Of a stretch of 6,673 nucleotides of DNA, positions 5,647-6,673 are shown in pieces. This DNA comes from Acidobacteriota bacterium (lineage in GTDB: Bacteria > Acidobacteriota > Vicinamibacteria > Vicinamibacterales > UBA2999), in assembly GCA_947465645.1 (NCBI GenBank), contig CANIBQ010000162.1, positions 1 to 6,673 on the forward strand, in the 5' to 3' direction. The position numbers and the translations under genes were made by a program. The notes below the pieces were generated by a model. It did no database searches. It had not been told where the DNA came from and saw nothing but the letters and a program-made list of their open reading frames with translations. The stretch's first letter is position 1, and the number at the start of each line of letters is the position of its first letter.

Positions 5647-6574
5647 TGGCTGTGCGGGTGCGGCGGGGCAGCCATGTGGCCACGCCGGACACCCACGCCT
5701 CGAATGTGAGCTGGTGGCATGCTTCGCTGTCGACGAAGCGGGGCAACATCAGGGGATGCGACGCGGCGGACGCGAGGCCGGGATCGCAGGTCGTCGCCGT
5801 CTCGACGGCGTCCGCGGCGAGCCGCGACAGATAGCCGGGGCGATAGATGCCGCTCGGGTAGCAGAGATGCCGCGGCTGCCGGCCGGTCATCCCCGCAATC
5901 GCCTCGCGATTGGTGCGCACGTCGTCCATGAATTCGTCCGGGTCGATCGGCGCCACGTGCCGATGCGTATGCATCTCGATGGCGACGCCCGCCGCGGATA
6001 TCCCCGCGAGCTCCTCGGGCGTCATCACCGACAGCAGCCGCGCGTGGAGCATGCCATCCGATTCAACGCTCAATCGCTCCATGGCCTCGTGCCCGACCGC
6101 GCCCTTCACGCGCCCAAGTTTCCACAACATGTACGACGTCAGGAGATGCGCCACCGTCGGGTTGCGATGCGCACGCTGCGTCGTGACGTACACCGTCGCC
6201 GGCAGCCCACGCGCCTGGAGCAGAGGAAGCGCCCGCGCCTTGAAATCGTAGAACCCGTCGTCAAACGTCAACGCGACCGCCCGGTCGGGCAGCGTTCCGT
6301 CGTAGAGCCGCCTAACGGCCTCGTCCAAAGGCAGAACCGTGCACCCCATTCGTGCGAGGGCATCGAGGCGCTTCTCCAGGGTGCGGGGAGAAATGTAGAG
6401 CTCGGGGTTCCACTCATGCTCATCCGCAAGGGACACCCCGTGGTAGCAGAGGATGAGGAGGCGCCGCTGCCGCCAGCGGCTCGCCGCAAGCCGCCGGGTC
6501 AGGCCGGATCGACCCGACAATTCAAACGCGCACCACTTGAGGCCGGCGACCATTACAGTCACCGAGCAACTCAT
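5636..6574 (-). CDS. Polysaccharide deacetylase (NodB homology domain)
   Basis: The product has 312 residues and is predicted to remove N- or O-acetyl groups from a polysaccharide, as carbohydrate esterase family 4 enzymes do. The NodB motifs are visible in order: ILCYHGV at 41-47 (the entry strand common in the family), TFDDG at 103-107 (D105 likely catalytic base, D106 metal ligand), HTHRH at 202-206 (H202 and H206 metal ligands) and CYPSG at 238-242. No clear signal peptide is present, although residues 1-17 are mildly hydrophobic; deacetylases in exopolysaccharide clusters often lack one. The ATG at 6574 follows the preceding stop by 20 bases. An internal ATG at 6553 (residue 8), preceded by GGTGA, is an equally fair start. 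The stop overlaps the start of the 309-residue gene, giving a coupled pair. Confidence 0.92.
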   Translation of the reverse strand: MSCSVTVMVAGLKWCAFELSGRSGLTRRLAASRWRQRRLLILCYHGVSLADEHEWNPELYISPRTLEKRLDALARMGCTVLPLDEAVRRLYDGTLPDRAVALTFDDGFYDFKARALPLLQARGLPATVYVTTQRAHRNPTVAHLLTSYMLWKLGRVKGAVGHEAMERLSVESDGMLHARLLSVMTPEELAGISAAGVAIEMHTHRHVAPIDPDEFMDDVRTNREAIAGMTGRQPRHLCYPSGIYRPGYLSRLAADAVETATTCDPGLASAASHPLMLPRFVDSEACHQLTFEAWVSGVATWLPRRTRTANAA

Positions 6575-6594
6575 GTGCCCAATTAGGGCCTGAT

Positions 6595-6673
6595 TTAATT
6601 GATGGTTCCGCCGACCGGCAGGCCGCTGGGCACGGTTTTGGGGATATTCCGGTCAAATTTCTCGTCGCTCAGG
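6595..6673 (-). CDS. C-terminal end of an unidentified protein (5' partial)
   Basis: On the minus strand an open frame enters from the window edge and ends at a TAA (6595-6597), encoding about 25 residues ending in SGLPVGGTIN. It lies 20 bases upstream of the deacetylase start on the same strand, a spacing typical of an operon, and its codons look like normal coding sequence. The visible tail is too short to recognise a family. Given its neighbours, a polysaccharide-related gene is plausible but not shown. Confidence 0.5.
   Translation of the reverse strand, partial: LSDEKFDRNIPKTVPSGLPVGGTIN

Noticed and set aside
5429..6586. 385-codon plus-strand open frame
   Set aside because: Arg/His-rich with no motif. 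It is antisense to the deacetylase and the 309-residue protein, both supported by motifs or operon layout.

Overview
The window is a compact, GC-rich stretch of bacterial chromosome with very short intergenic gaps. It holds no tRNA, rRNA, CRISPR array, transposase or phage gene. The mix of a secreted two-domain metallo-beta-lactamase-fold protein, secreted beta-sandwich and beta-propeller proteins and a polysaccharide deacetylase operon suggests a soil or sediment bacterium, most likely Acidobacteriota (for example Vicinamibacteria). That assignment is inference from gene style, because no marker gene is present.

Left part, plus strand (1-2683): the last 34 codons of an unidentified gene; a 538-residue exported MBL-fold hydrolase with a strong ribosome binding site; and, 48 bases later, a 292-residue exported protein made of two copies of one galactose-binding-like beta-sandwich domain. 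These may form one transcription unit of envelope or secreted proteins.

Middle (2693-4402): a minus-strand gene for an exported five-bladed-propeller-like protein with a proline-rich GPPx spacer converges on the tandem-domain gene with a 9-base gap. Its start codon touches the start codon of a divergent plus-strand cupin gene (CATATG, zero bases between them). The cupin resembles thiol dioxygenases and the COG5553 group. It keeps the three iron-binding histidines but lacks the tyrosine of the Ser-His-Tyr triad.

Right part, minus strand (4427-6673), in transcription order: the last codons of an unidentified gene, a NodB-type polysaccharide deacetylase, an uncharacterised 309-residue protein overlapping it by 11 bases, and, after a 116-base gap, a 57-residue proline/aspartate-rich protein. 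The deacetylase and the 309-residue protein look translationally coupled and may act together in making or modifying an exopolysaccharide. The 116-base gap carries, on the plus strand, about 30 codons matching the nucleotidyl-transfer motif region of an ATP-dependent (LigD-type) DNA ligase. The match ends at the stop codon of the 309-residue gene, so it looks like a remnant left at a rearrangement junction.

No clear new multi-gene system is visible. The points most worth a second look are the ligase remnant, the abutting divergent starts, the deacetylase plus unknown-protein pair and the altered cupin active site.
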